From Carposina sasakii (taxonomy: Eukaryota > Arthropoda > Insecta > Lepidoptera > Carposinidae): 64,000 bases of DNA. Below the pieces are notes generated by a model, which did not search any database, was not told the origin of the DNA, and was given only the letters and a program-made list of their open reading frames with translations. The translations under genes and the position numbers were made by a program. The first letter of the stretch is position 1. Every line of letters begins with the position of its first letter. Shown in pieces: positions 1 to 10,662 of the stretch. The stretch spans positions 11,098,001 to 11,162,000 of the forward strand of contig CP053160.1 of assembly GCA_014607495.2 (NCBI GenBank), in the 5' to 3' direction.

Positions 1-2193
1 TCATTCCAAATCACACACCTAATTAAAACAATAGTAAACTCTATGGACTGTAAACCTAGATTAATATATAAAAACAATGTATAAAACTAGGAAAGCACAC
101 CATTAGCAATTCGCAACAACACTTACACAGGAGTAATGAGTCGTCTGTCCATATAATCATAGAGCAGCCATTACTCCCTGGGGTAGGGAGACCATGATAA
201 CGTTAAAACGTAGGATTATATGGAGCTTGTCCATGCGAACAACCAATTTCTGTGAATGTTAGCTACTATTATGAGTTAATGTTTAAATGTAATTGAAAAA
301 CCTAATTGAGATTTAATTTGTTTTGTACAATTGTATCTGCAAATGAAAAACATACTAACACGTCTATTTATCGTATTACGTATAATATAATGGAACTTAT
401 ATTGTTACGGAAAATTTTATATCTGAATAAAAATAGCTTAATACGTAGTACCATAGACAAGTATTTTAATTACATCTGCAGTATAATCAATACGGCAAAG
501 TTTAATTATATTAGTAATTAACTTATTGCAAATGTATTTTATTTGTAATTGCTCATAGTTATTAGCGCAGAATATTCAATAAGTACTAAATAAATAAATT
601 CATATTCATGCTACTCACCCTAGGTAAGAGATCACAATACCACATTGTACTCGTACTCGGTCTCTTTACTAAAATTACGACCATTCACATAATAAAACGG
701 AATGTTCTTGTTATTTCTTACAAATTCTTTTCAAATCTCCCACTGTATAAAACATAAAAAGTAAGTTCATATAAACACTATAATCAAAGCAATCTCGTTA
801 TTTTAAGACAAGCAATTACATTAACATCGCTTAATAAATACAGAAAACCAACATGCAAATAAAACTTCCTCATAAAGTGTAATTAAAGATGACATTTTAA
901 TGCGATAAAATTATATTTCGATTTTCTCGTATCTCGTAAGTTGTGAAGTCCCAAACCGGGCTAGCTTCATGGCCACTGTACACCGGGGGAGGGCCTCCAC
1001 GACATTAATTTCGCGAAATGAACCTAATTTACATTTAAATAAGGACTCGCCTTAGCCGGGATAAGTTGCGAAACTAGTGGCCTGAGGCGCTTTTGCCCAA
1101 AGCAAGGGGTATTTTCATTACAATAATTCAATTAATATGCCTTATTCATATATATTATTATGTAGATATCGTATGAACTAAGATTAATTATAATTAAATG
1201 CTTTGGATTTTAAACGCGAATGCAGATTAATTGTGTAGGGTTTTTTTTTTTCAGACATGTCTTATAGGTTCAGTACATACACTTGGATTGTTGGCTGACT
1301 TCAGGTTATGTTAATGTTTGATTCAAAACGTTATTCTATAGGTATATTGAGTATAAAAAGTTTCAGTTGTAATACCATCTAGCTAGATAATCTAATTTTA
1401 GAAATCTAATAAGTTATGTTAACCAAAACTACCTGGTAAACACTTTTTTCTAAGAGAACCTCGAAATTAAATCAAAATATTCTAGAACCCAAACAGGCGA
1501 GTTTCGAAATCGAAAATCAGGGCCTCAACTTCTCAAGAACTTTTTAACAACGCTCAATCCAACCCGCCCGAAAGGGGATCATCAATAACAAAATTAAAAA
1601 TTCCCCAATTTGAATTTTAATTGCATCCGATTATAATCAAGTCGATCGCGAATTACGGGAGCCCTCGAAAGGCCGGACTCTTAATTCAAAAATCATCTCC
1701 CAAATAATTCTTTCGGGAACTTGTTCTAACTAGCTGTTTCTGGATATAACCGGTTAGGCGCGGTGGGGTAAGGTTTAATCCTTATAAATTTCCTTTTTAC
1801 ACAAAGCAATATAAGTAATTAGCATAATTTCGTTGAGTAAATGAAATATGGTAATGAGGGGGGGTTAACCCCTTCTTAGGGGGAAGTCGGGGTGGGTGGG
1901 GTACCCTAGTCGCATCCGCGTTGATACTCGTCACGGCTCGATGTAGTGATGATTACAATTAAATTATCCGCTATTCAGAACAGCATTCGGCCATCTTGCT
2001 TTGATTTTATATAGGTTCTATCTCGAAAGTAAGGAGTTTCTCAGTAATTCCAGTAATTAATAATTTTGGGTAAATGAGATTTTCAATTGAATAAGTTTAC
2101 TGGTAAATATAAATTGCGATAGCTTTATATGGAAATGATTTAAATTAGTTTTTCTTTACACACTGACACTACTACATACGGAGTAGGTAATGG
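1..2193. other. AT-rich noncoding stretch with GC-rich blocks
   Basis: No supported gene. Most is AT-rich. Three stretches stand out as less AT-rich and more complex: about 940-1100, about 1540-1770 (several Pu/Py-balanced words and TAATTA-like sites) and about 1850-1990, which contains G-runs and the palindrome ggggttaacccc. They could be conserved noncoding or regulatory DNA, but only cross-species alignment could show this. The short frame at 306-521 is AT-biased and has no recognisable protein features. Confidence 0.5.
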
Positions 2194-2461
2194 TATACAG
2201 GGTGTAACAAAAAGGGCATGTTAAGCGAAAAGCTACGTAAATAGCCCACTATAGAGAACCTATCCACAAAATTTGAGACTCTAAATCACATGTTTATTTT
2301 TCCCGATAGTATGGAGAATTTTTAAATATCTCAGATATTTTCATACAATATCGAAAAATAAACTTGTGATTTCGAATCTTAAATTTGGTGTATAGGTTCT
2401 CTACAGTGGGCTATTCACGTAGCTTTTCGCTTAACATACCCTTTTTGTTACACCCTGTATA
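2194..2461. mobile_element. Palindromic MITE with TATACAGGGTGTAAC ends
   Basis: The left end (tatacagggtgtaacaaaaa) is matched by its reverse complement at the right end, and the inverted similarity continues inward for about 100 bp on each side (agcgaaaagctacgta; agcccact; gagaacctat). The whole 268-bp unit would fold back on itself. There is no coding capacity. A flanking TA/TA is consistent with a Tc1/mariner-type non-autonomous element, but the superfamily is inferred only from the end and the dinucleotide. Confidence 0.85.
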
Positions 2462-2659
2462 ATCTAAGTAGGTACCTACACTTATCCCGTCTGTATCCTG
2501 TAAAGAAATGTAACTCGAGCAAAGGATCATAATCGCCGCTATGAAAACTTCCCGATATAGGTACTCTTACGTAACTCTTGCTATTATAACGTTACGATCA
2601 CATATTCTTAGACTTTCCCAAAATGCTACATACACACGGCCGCTTAGTGGCGACGTCGT

Positions 2660-2936
2660 CGTTAAGTAAATTGTCATCATCTTCCTGCCCTGTTCCCGTT
2701 TATTTGGGGTCGGCGCAATATGTACTTTTCTTCCATTCATCCCTATTATCCGTCATTTCATTGATCACTCCCAGTACACGCATATCCTCTCTCATACAGT
2801 CCATCCAACATTTCTTTGGTCTACCTCTTCCTTTATATCATACATTCATGCATAACGCTCTCCGTAAAATATGCCTTTCATCCCGTCGCTTTACATGCTC
2901 GCACCAAGACAGACGGTTACTTCGTAACTTGTCTGT
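2660..2936 (-). mobile_element. RTE-like LINE fragment, 3' part (left piece)
   Basis: Read on the minus strand, this gives degenerate C-terminal reverse-transcriptase sequence of the type common in RTE-like LINEs: an RxxWxGHV-like stretch, then a DCM/REDMR-like stretch and NEMTDNRDEWKK...CADP-like text. Stops and frameshifts are present. It is cut at 2936/2937 by the hAT element and continues at 5561. This is the 3' end of a truncated retrotransposon; it does not encode a working protein. The clade is inferred from motif memory and not confirmed. Confidence 0.75.
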
Positions 2937-2944
2937 GATCGGCG
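2937..2944. repeat. hAT target-site duplication, left
   Basis: GATCGGCG, identical to the octamer at 5553-5560 on the other side of the element. Eight base pairs is the target duplication length of the hAT superfamily. Confidence 0.95.
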
Positions 2945-2956
2945 TAGGGTTGCCAA

Positions 2957-3053
2957 CCGTACTATAATATATAGTATTGTACTATATTTCGGGTCTGCGT
3001 ACTATATACTGTTGAAAAAATATATAGTACGTAAAAATACTATATATTCAACA
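2957..3053. repeat. Left subterminal ACTATAT repeats of the hAT
   Basis: Several copies of actata/tactatat in both orientations lie just inside the left TIR. The same word recurs inside the right end. hAT transposases often bind short subterminal repeats, so these are candidate binding sites; the function is inferred. Confidence 0.6.
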
Positions 3054-3274
3054 CCGACAAATCTAACAACCAAATCCTTCATTTAAAAAAAAATAAGAAC
3101 GCGCCTTTAAAGTAGGTACCCGATAGGCGATAACGTGTATCCGAACGCTAGCGTAACGAACTTGTCAATGTCAAATTGACGTCAATTTTGACGTCGTCAA
3201 ACGAGATTTTGGTCTGCTTTATTTATTTATCGGCAGAATTGTTTTCAATTAGATGTTGTTATTTCATTTAAAAA

Positions 3275-5420
3275 GTGGAAATCCTAAATAAATCAGGTAT
3301 GGAAAGTGGTAGTGACAACGAAAGTGCGTCAAATTCTAGTGCGCCGCTAACGCCGATTAAAAAACGAAAAATAACAAAAAGACTCCAAAAATTTAAACCG
3401 GAGTGGGAAAGAGAGTATGACTGGATTACTGAAGATCCCCAAAATATTTATAATGCGAAATGTAAACCATGTAATATAACATTTTCTGTGGGGAAAAGTG
3501 GCATTGGCCAGGTTAGATCTTTTTGGTTATGTTAAATTCTTGCATCTTCTGTCTGTTGTTTTATTTTTATTCAATGAAATTGCCAACTGATTTGATTTGC
3601 ATGATAAGTGGTACTTAAAATGTTTTACTCATAATTCATTGCAGATTAAACAACATGGTGAAACAAAGCACCACAAACTCAAAACTGAATTTTACAAGAA
3701 AACTTCTACATTAGACAGATTTTTGGTTCGACGGGCTCTTCATCTACTTCTGCTTCTCTTACTTGTGATGACAAGATTTCAGCCAGTGAACTTGCTTTAA
3801 CCTACCATACTGTAAAACACAATCTTTCTTATAACAGCATGGACTGTACTGTAAAATTAAACAAAATCATTTATGTCGATTCTAAAATCGCTTTTAACAT
3901 TAAATTAGGACGCACTAAAATGGAAGCACTGGTTAATGAGGTTTTGGGACCTTATGCATTACAAACTTTACTGAATGACTTAAATGCTCCTCATTTATAT
4001 TTTTGTTTGCAAACTGATGCAAGTAACAGAAAAAATATTAAATTATTTCCTCTAGTTGTACAATATTTTGATATTGAGAATGGGATACAAAACAAGTTAT
4101 TAGACTTTTACGAAAATTGTGATGAATCTGCAAACGGTATGTTTGATGCTATAAACAATTCACTATCCCACCACAACCTTTCCTTTGATAGAGTGTCTGG
4201 TCTGAGTGCGGATAATACCAATGCGAATTTTGGTATTCACCATTCTCTTTATAAAAATATTGAACGAGTAGTTCCTAATTTGGTTATGGGTAATTGTCAT
4301 GCACACATAGTTCATAACACAGTGAAGCATGCAATGAATTTTTTAAGCATTGATGTTGAAAATATTATTTTAAAAATCTACAGCCATTTCTCCGTTTCTG
4401 CAGTCCGTAGAGAAGAGCTTAAGAAATTTGTTGCTGCTGTTGAAGGTGAATGGCATGAGCTGAAACGACATGTTGGTACTAGGTGGCTTTCATTGCTTCC
4501 TTGCGTGGACAACATACTTTTGAATTGGAAGGCTTTGAGTGATTATTTTTTTTAGCTTAGGTGAGGAATGTCCTACACATATTCAAAATATTTTGATGAT
4601 GAACGAAAGTAATGGAAACAGTAAAGTTCTAATCTTTTTGCATTTCGCGAGTCATTTTTTACATAACTTTCATAAAGCTGTTAAACAACTTGAAGGCAAT
4701 AACATCACAGTCATAGATGTGTATAATATTATGTCAATTTTAAAATCGGCCCTAGAACAACGTAAAAAGGATATTTTTTTTGGTTACGAAACCAAAAAAA
4801 TGTTGCAATCATTAGAAGCAAAATCCCCCACAGAAAGTTATGCAATTCAAAAGAATTTTTTGTTATTTATTGATAAATGTTTAGACTATCTTAATAAATG
4901 GTTTGATTTTGGCGAAAGCAATTGGTTATGTAAAATCCAAAAATTAAATTTAAAAAAGGAGATTTCATTTAATGACTGTGAGACAATATTAGAAGTTCTA
5001 AATTTACAAGAAAAATTATGTATCAAAATGGACGACCTTTACTCTGAAATAACGATATTGAATGAAATCTTTGCTAAAGTAAAAGACTGTAGTGACTTTA
5101 CTGACAAAACTACAGGCCAAAAATGGCAGCATATTTTTAAAAATACTGAAAATGACTTACGAAATTTATTTAAAGTAATTTCATTCCTGCTCTCTATTCC
5201 CGCCACTTCGGCATTCACAGAAAGGATATTTTCGGTTATGAATTCGAAGTGGCGAGATGAAAGAAACAGAAGTAGTATATCATTAATAAAAAATGAGCTT
5301 TTCATTTATATTAATTTAAAAATTGAATGTGACAAAGCATATGACACTTTTATTTTAAACAAAAAACTGTTACACAGTGCAAGAAGTGCTAAAAAATATA
5401 GTTTTTATAAAAATAAATAA
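3275..5420 (+). pseudogene. hAT transposase with BED zinc finger, two frameshifts
   Basis: DDE-type transposase that would cut and paste this element. Exon 1 (3275-3511, 79 codons) carries the first half of a BED zinc finger (C63-x2-C66). A 133-bp intron (3512-3644, GT-AG) separates it from the second half (QHGETKHH, giving the two histidines). The frame is then lost near 3719-3724 in a T-run. It continues at 3839-4555 with the first aspartate (QTDASN), the second (SADNTN), the GNCHAHIVHN motif and RWLSL. It is lost again in the T-run at 4543-4551. The last part (to 5420) has the conserved C-terminal dimerisation motif ATSAFTERIFS...NELFIYINL, including the conserved glutamate. Together these make about 680 codons, a normal hAT length. 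An alternative start is the in-frame ATG at 3299. Both breaks lie in homopolymers, so assembly error is possible. Confidence 0.93.
3512..3644 (+). other. Intron inside the transposase BED finger
   Basis: The acceptor is ttcattgcag and the donor is CAG|gttaga. Joining 3511 to 3645 keeps the frame and rebuilds the C-x2-C...H-x4-H spacing of a BED finger. Without splicing, the frame stops at 3533-3535. The intron is inferred from sequence only. Confidence 0.85.
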
Positions 5421-5454
5421 TTAACAAATAGATATTTGTCTCTTTTTCTGTTTT

Positions 5455-5530
5455 TTCCCATAAAATACTATATTTTTTTTAGATGTACTATATTTTTTTA
5501 CACCTTATTTTGTAAAATACTATATTTCGC
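5455..5530. repeat. Right subterminal ACTATATT repeats of the hAT
   Basis: Three copies of (t)actatattt lie within about 70 bp of the right TIR, matching the word found inside the left end. They are probable transposase-binding or end-recognition repeats, by analogy with other hAT elements. Confidence 0.6.
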
Positions 5531-5552
5531 TGATGAAATGTTGGCAACCCTA

Positions 5553-5560
5553 GATCGGCG
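5553..5560. repeat. hAT target-site duplication, right
   Basis: GATCGGCG, a perfect match to 2937-2944. Confidence 0.95.
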
Positions 5561-5645
5561 CAACTTTCAGACTTCCTCTTATATACTCATTTCTTATTTT
5601 ATCCATTCTTGTAACTCCACACATTCATCTCAACATTAAGTTAAG
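5561..5645 (-). mobile_element. RTE-like LINE fragment (right piece)
   Basis: This continues the fragment at 2660-2936 after removal of the hAT. On the minus strand it reads like the RMxRWMxGVTRxDxIRNxYIRGSLK region of RTE-like reverse transcriptases, again with stops. The LINE fragment therefore existed before the hAT insertion. Confidence 0.7.
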
Positions 5646-7222
5646 TAAATAGTATGCATACGATATAACTTTTCTTTAGTGGCCATTTTTAAATGTTGCG
5701 TTTATGAGTATGGTCACAATATGTATAAAAGTTGTTATAAATTGTGTAATGGTCTGATGATGTTATTTTTAATTAAGTTCACACTTTCAAAATGGACTTG
5801 CCCACCCAAGTGATTTAGCCACTTTTTTGATTTAAGAAACAGTTATGACTTTATTCATTATTTTTGGAAGCTTAAATAACATTAAAAGTGAAAAATTGAC
5901 AAATAGCCTATTATAGGAACAATAATATTATTGAAGTATTATAATAAATATAAGCTATCTTTGTCGTATGTCAGTATGTTAACTGTGACATATATTAATA
6001 TATTACAACACCAGTTTTACCCTTCCTCCTTCATTGTGGCAAACATAACTTAACCCTAAAATTAGTGCAATCGAAAACTAAATCGATCCAAAATGCTCGC
6101 TCAAAATGACTCCGCGATAAAAGGTCTTCGAAAACACAATACCCATTTCTACCCTTGCTTTGAAAGAGACAGCGATACACAAGACACACTCAGAGCGAAA
6201 GGAACAGCGACCAATTGGAATTAATTAATTATAATTAAGTTTTAAGTTGACGCGCCGGTTACGAAGCGTAGACTTTCGTTTTGCGAGTGTGCGTGATAGT
6301 TTTTGAGAGGGTGTGCGTCCGTTTTTGTTTGTGTGCATCCGTTTTTGTATGTGTGCTTATCGATTTAGAACTATGGGCCAGAGATAATGAGCAGGGTAGG
6401 GCGGATTGTAATAAGTTTTGAAGCCGTAGTTTTGAGTCCGATGAAAATTACTGGCACGCTCTAATTCACGTGATTTTCTGTTTTAACCCCTCAGCGAAGG
6501 GGTTATTATTATACGTAATTATAGAATTTAATTCCGAGTTTTATGTCTGTATCGCATGTCCGGTGGACTAAATAGATCGGGCTAAACCTTCATGATAACT
6601 TTGCGATGTTATCGTGGTTTCTTATTGATTCATTTTACACTGTTAAGTGTTCCTCATATTCCTCTTCCTCTACCTACGAACAAGAGTAGAGTACAATTAA
6701 CTTATGTTACATTCAACTTCAAGTATCATAATAAAAATAACCACAGACAATAAAAATAATAGATAAACTAGCATTCACAAAAAAACACGATTACCACCAC
6801 GCACGGCCGCACCGAAATCAAATCATAGCTAAAGATCATCAATATTCATTGGCGCTCAGTACTTGTCCGCTCGCACTTACCTAGACGACAAAGATCGGCA
6901 TACGTGGGGTACGAATTAGGAGCGAGTCTCCACTACAACAACAGGGGGTTACCCCCCAGGGCCACTATCGATTTTGGATGAGGAACTGGACTAGAGACAT
7001 GCTAGGCTTAATATCAATTCGAGATAGCCTTTTGCTAGACGACGTGGAAGAGATTCGTGTGTGTTTTGATTGAACACGGCTGATTTTGAATGCGTATTAA
7101 CGGCGTAAGGACAGGTCGGTGAGTTTTTCCTGTCAATCTAATTGGGATTGGGTTTGTTTTGTGTTTTTATGATATAACAAATTGTATCAGGTAACTTTTT
7201 TGTGTATGATAGGTATGTGTAT
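5646..7222. other. Noncoding stretch, no gene recognised
   Basis: Mostly AT-rich. A GC-richer part from about 6160 to 6420 contains a short tandem repeat. Another (about 6780-7130) is rich in unique, balanced sequence with the word ccgctcgcac and could be conserved noncoding DNA. No frame has coding character. Confidence 0.45.
6311..6356. repeat. 20-bp tandem repeat, 2.3 copies
   Basis: Unit gtgtgcgtccgtttttgttt, then a second copy with two changes, and the start of a third (gtgtgc). Confidence 0.8.
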
Positions 7223-7248
7223 TATATATATATATATATATATATATA
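7223..7248. repeat. (TA)13 microsatellite
   Basis: Uninterrupted TA dinucleotide run. Confidence 0.95.
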
Positions 7249-7261
7249 CATTACATACAAT

Positions 7262-7345
7262 CAGCATATACTGCAGTCTATTCTGTCCACTGCTGGACAT
7301 AGCCCTGCCCCAGGGCTGCCGCAAGGCTCGATCCCTCCGTTTCCC
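7262..7345 (-). mobile_element. RTE-like LINE 3' tail fragment
   Basis: The text 'tctgtccactgctggacata' on the plus strand is the reverse complement of the widespread lepidopteran RTE 3' end that encodes (Y)VQQWT and reads 'tccagcagtgga'. Only the terminal about 80 bp is present. Confidence 0.6.
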
Positions 7346-7348
7346 TAA

Positions 7349-8775
7349 TCTAGTATTCTAAAATTTATTTGAAAATAATACAGAAAATGTAAAACTCCTA
7401 TCGCTGTATTATCAAATGAAATCGTAAAGTATTCTGAAATACCTATATACCGGGAAAATAAAAATGCTTATGAAAATATGCAGATTTACAAGTGGTCTTG
7501 TTGGGCGCCAAAAATAACGTCAAAAACATCGTGTCGAAAAGTGTGAGGTAAAATGTTAAGGATTTCGAGGGAACACGCGTTTTAGTCCGATTCTAGCGAA
7601 TTTTTTATCCGCTGCTTAATTATTAGGTAAGTAGCGTCATTTTAGGGTTATTTTTACCTCGAAAACTTTAATTAGGTGGATGAAGTGACTACAGGATATA
7701 GGTACCATAACCTAGTTTATTTAAAGGGAAACACCCGACTGCGTAACAATTTTGACCTAATATCACTCACATTACTAAGACGAATCTAATGAAACCTGTC
7801 AAGCTCAAATGCGGCAACTCCAACGTTTAGGAATTCGAAAAACCTAACCCTCTTTCGGGCGCAGTCGTGTAAAAATCTGCAACCACCCCAACTTACTTAT
7901 CTTAAACATAAACATAAACAGATAACCTAAAAATAATACAAACAACCAGCTTTGACCCGAGATTAAGAGCGCCAGTGGCGCCCTCATTGGATGCGGAAGC
8001 GCTCAGAACACATTTGTTCGCGCCGACGTTTTTGACATTCCTACCGCTACCGCGCCGCTACATTTCTTAGGGTTGCTACGCTTGTATTTGTCATGCTTCG
8101 TTGTTTTAGTAGGGTTGCCAATTGTTTTTTTTTATAGATTAAGCGTTATATAACGGTAGTAGATATAGGTATATGTATTGGACTTTGTTTAAGCTTATAA
8201 ATTAAAAATAAAGCATGACGTCTATATTATAATTTATTTCGATCATTAGAAAACTCAAAGGTACTAGATTAGCTAGCCTAGTAAGATTAGTAACTGTATG
8301 AGCGTCAATAATATATTTTAAGGCCACTATTGATATAATAATAATAATAATAATTTACAGTTACAAAATACCGAATCATCAGAAGTAAATACTGTACACT
8401 TGGCTTAGGCCCGTGTACAGTGTAAAACCGGCGGTAAAAGCCGAGTAGATTAATTTCTAAAAACAACCATAATAATTTATTTCAGAAAAATAATTCCATA
8501 ATCACATTTAATACATATACAAATTAATAATAATAATAATAATAAATGAGAATTATAAATAAGACTTTTCGTTTATTATAAATTTCGCTAGAAAAGGATT
8601 ATACGACATACGAGTATTTATCATCTAGACTATTAGTAGACCCTCGTACTAAACCTGCCTTACTTTATTATTTATACATACTACAGTCTGTCGGTTAAAT
8701 TTTCTAAAATCCTATAACAATTAGGTACATATAAAAGCCTATTTATTTACTAGAAGAAAGTTGTATTCTAATACT
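7349..8775. other. Noncoding stretch with simple repeats and a diverged repeat
   Basis: Contains (TAA)n at about 8335-8354 and 8524-8546. The segment 8000-8090 (gcgct...acatttgttcgcg... to ttcttagggttgct) is weakly similar to 9330-9395, so both may be old copies of one repeat. At 8109 the word tagggttgccaa resembles the hAT TIR at 2945, perhaps a relic end. No gene seen. Confidence 0.4.
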
Positions 8776-9158
8776 ATACAGGATGATTTTTGGTCGTCAA
8801 CGTTCCCGAAAACTACGGAATCTCCTCATCATCACGATCATTTTTCTCCATGGAAGCATACCTGGGAAGTGTCTGGTTTCCAAAATATTAGGGTCCAAAG
8901 TTGAGTAAATAGACTGCGTTTTTCTGCATAAATGCACATAGACGCGCGTAGCAAGATTTTTTCACGAGAAATAATTAATATCTGTCTATAAAAAACTAAC
9001 ATAAACACTAGACACTATAAATTTCGCCAGATCAAGTAATTACAATTTTTTTTTGAAAAAAAAAAAAATCCCAGCATTTTTTTTGGCATAAACTTACTTT
9101 ATTTGATGTATAGAGTACGTACCCTTCGTTAAAGGTGGCCACAAAAAAACACCCTATA
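8776..9158 (-). mobile_element. TIR element family A, copy 1
   Basis: Non-autonomous DNA element of about 380 bp ending TACAGGRTG...CACCCTRTA. It is shared with copies at 16692, 32912, 49707, 51284 and 55349. Landmarks in this orientation are ggtcgtcaacgttcccg, cctcatcatcacgatca, ctccatggaagcatacct and acccttcgttaaaggtggcc. There are no coding frames and a probable TA target duplication. The TIRs are short (about 16 bp) and imperfect. Confidence 0.9.
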
Positions 9159-9439
9159 TTTAAAAAAGTTTAAAAAAAATACAAAGTACTTAGACATATC
9201 TAATTGACTCAAATCATATTTCTCTATTATAATATTCCAATAGTATAAAAATGCTCACATAAATAAAAGTAGACACATCCCTAACTCAAGGTCAAGTTTA
9301 ACCCTCAACTGACATGGCGCTAAAAGCACATATTTGATCGCGGTCCATGTTTTTCATATTTCTATCGTGCCTTAACTTTTCTTAGGGTTGCTGCATGTGA
9401 AACCTTTTTTAGGGTTGACAGAGTAAAATATTTTTCCTA

Positions 9440-9672
9440 TGTGAAAGGCTCGAAGAACTGATGGCCGATGGAGTCGGAAAGTTCTAGAGTGGATACCACG
9501 TATCGGCAAGCGCAGCGTGGGAAGGCCACCCGCGAGGTGGATGGACGACCTGGCCAAGGTCGCGGGCGTCGGTTGGATGCAGGCGGCTTCCGACCGGTCG
9601 GAGTTGAGGTTGTTGGGGAAGGTCTATGTCCAACAGTGGACTTCTAAGGGCTGTAAATGATGATGAATGATA
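9440..9672 (+). pseudogene. RTE-like reverse transcriptase C-terminus
   Basis: An open stretch of about 70 codons ending at the stop 9658-9660 reads RKVLEW, then RSVGRPPARWMDDLAKVAG, then GWMQAASDRSE and VYVQQWTS. These are the C-terminal landmarks of RTE-type LINE ORF2 proteins in Lepidoptera. The TGATGATGAATGA tail after the stop is the usual RTE 3' simple repeat. The polymerase and endonuclease parts are absent, so this is a dead 5'-truncated insertion. Confidence 0.88.
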
Positions 9673-9692
9673 ATACTATATTTTATTAGGAA

Positions 9693-9750
9693 CTAGCTGA
9701 TACCTGCGACTTCGTCCGCTTCCTATTCTCTGTGCTCCCAAATATACATA
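9693..9750 (-). mobile_element. Helitron-like 3' end fragment
   Basis: Read on the minus strand, it ends gaagtcgcaggtatcagCTAG|T, the CTAG terminus of short lepidopteran Helitrons (compare 25471 and 51865). It lies directly downstream of the RTE tail. Only the 3' end is recognisable. Confidence 0.55.
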
Positions 9751-9863
9751 GCCGCGTTTAAAGGTAGACACTGTATAAAAATTACATTTGACAGTAAAAT
9801 ATAAGCAATGTCCAATGTCTGTCAAATTTAGGCAATTTTTAAATTTCTATGTAATAATACGGT
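9751..9863 (+). repeat. Short repeat family C (GACATTTGACAG), copy 1
   Basis: About 110 bp with landmarks cgcgttta-aaggtagacact, ttacatttgacagta, ctgtcaaatttaggcaat and tgtaataatacgg. Related copies lie at 22895, 27525 and 37491. The internal words TTTGACAG and CTGTCAAA form an inverted pair, so it is probably a small MITE. Confidence 0.65.
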
Positions 9864-10563
9864 ATGTGTTCTAATTCGTGGCTAAAATAAAATCAAATTA
9901 TACTACATATATTATAATACATTTATAATATACATTTATAATTATAATACATTTGCTGCACAGTGGTGCTTAATCTATAAACCATAACTATAAAAAGCCA
10001 TAACACTGGACAAGCGCAAGCTCAACACAACCATAAAACTACACCATCCAATAACCTCGTAAATAAAGCGACAACCCTAACCGAGGCAATGAAAAGTCGG
10101 TTAAGCTAATGTTATCGAGAAGTAAAAATGTATAATAAAATACAAACACCTAGGAAACAATTTGCCGCGAGTTTGCAAGATTTTCTACATCCACGCCAAA
10201 CGCGACTTTAACACGCCCGCCGACGCTTGCAAACCACTTGTGGGTTGGTTCAGAAAATTCCTTGAATTTCCTACGGGCATGCTGTTTGGAAGTGTGCTTT
10301 GTGGAGTATGTTTTAAGGTTGTTTCCAGTCTGTATAATTCAGGAAGAACGAGAGTTTTCCGGCCCGTGACATTTGTGTTAAGCGCGACGCCGCGCCGAGG
10401 GAGTCCATTCATAAAGGATGCTCACAAAGCAAGCCACTGCGAGGAAAGACTTGTTGGATGCACACGGTTTTTTGAACAGCCTGTATTTAATGCTACTGGA
10501 CTCTTTTAGAGGGCTTTTGGTAGGTAATTTGAGCTTTTTATAACACATGAGGCCACATTAAAC
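9864..10563. other. Noncoding stretch with a GC-richer block
   Basis: From about 10160 to 10510 the sequence is more balanced and stays open on the plus strand (115 codons), but the translation matches nothing I recognise. The minus strand is open across much of the same stretch too, which argues for composition and against coding. It may be conserved noncoding DNA. Confidence 0.4.
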
Positions 10564-10662
10564 TATGATATTATATAAAATTATTAATAAAGAAATGGAA
10601 AAAATTCCTCACCCGGGTGGGAATCGAACCCACGACCTCTGCATTCCATGCCAGCGCTCTTA
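10564..10662 (-). mobile_element. tRNA-derived SINE family T, copy 1 (partial)
   Basis: On the minus strand it reads gagcgctggcatggaatgca, then gtgggttcgattcccac (a good B box and a 5-bp T-arm), then cgggtgagga and an A/T-rich tail. It shares the tail ttattaataattttata with the other copies. The 5' half of the tRNA-like unit is missing. Confidence 0.8.

Larger units (their letters stand above)
2945..5552 (+). mobile_element. Complete hAT-superfamily DNA transposon (2608 bp)
   Basis: Both ends carry the 13-bp terminal inverted repeat TAGGGTTGCCAAC, fitting the hAT pattern YAGGG. The element is flanked by a perfect 8-bp duplication (GATCGGCG) and sits inside an RTE-like LINE fragment whose two halves join cleanly when it is removed. 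It carries one transposase gene with a short intron. Both subterminal regions are rich in the word ACTATATT. Perfect TSDs, intact ends and an almost open transposase indicate a geologically recent insertion. Two single-base frameshifts would make this copy non-autonomous if they are real. Confidence 0.95.

Noticed and set aside
8109..8122. hAT TIR-like word tagggttgccaa as a second transposon end
   Set aside because: No matching opposite end or 8-bp duplication could be found nearby.
10162..10509. 115-codon plus-strand frame as a gene
   Set aside because: The opposite strand is also largely open, no family or splice sites are seen, and the block is simply GC-richer.
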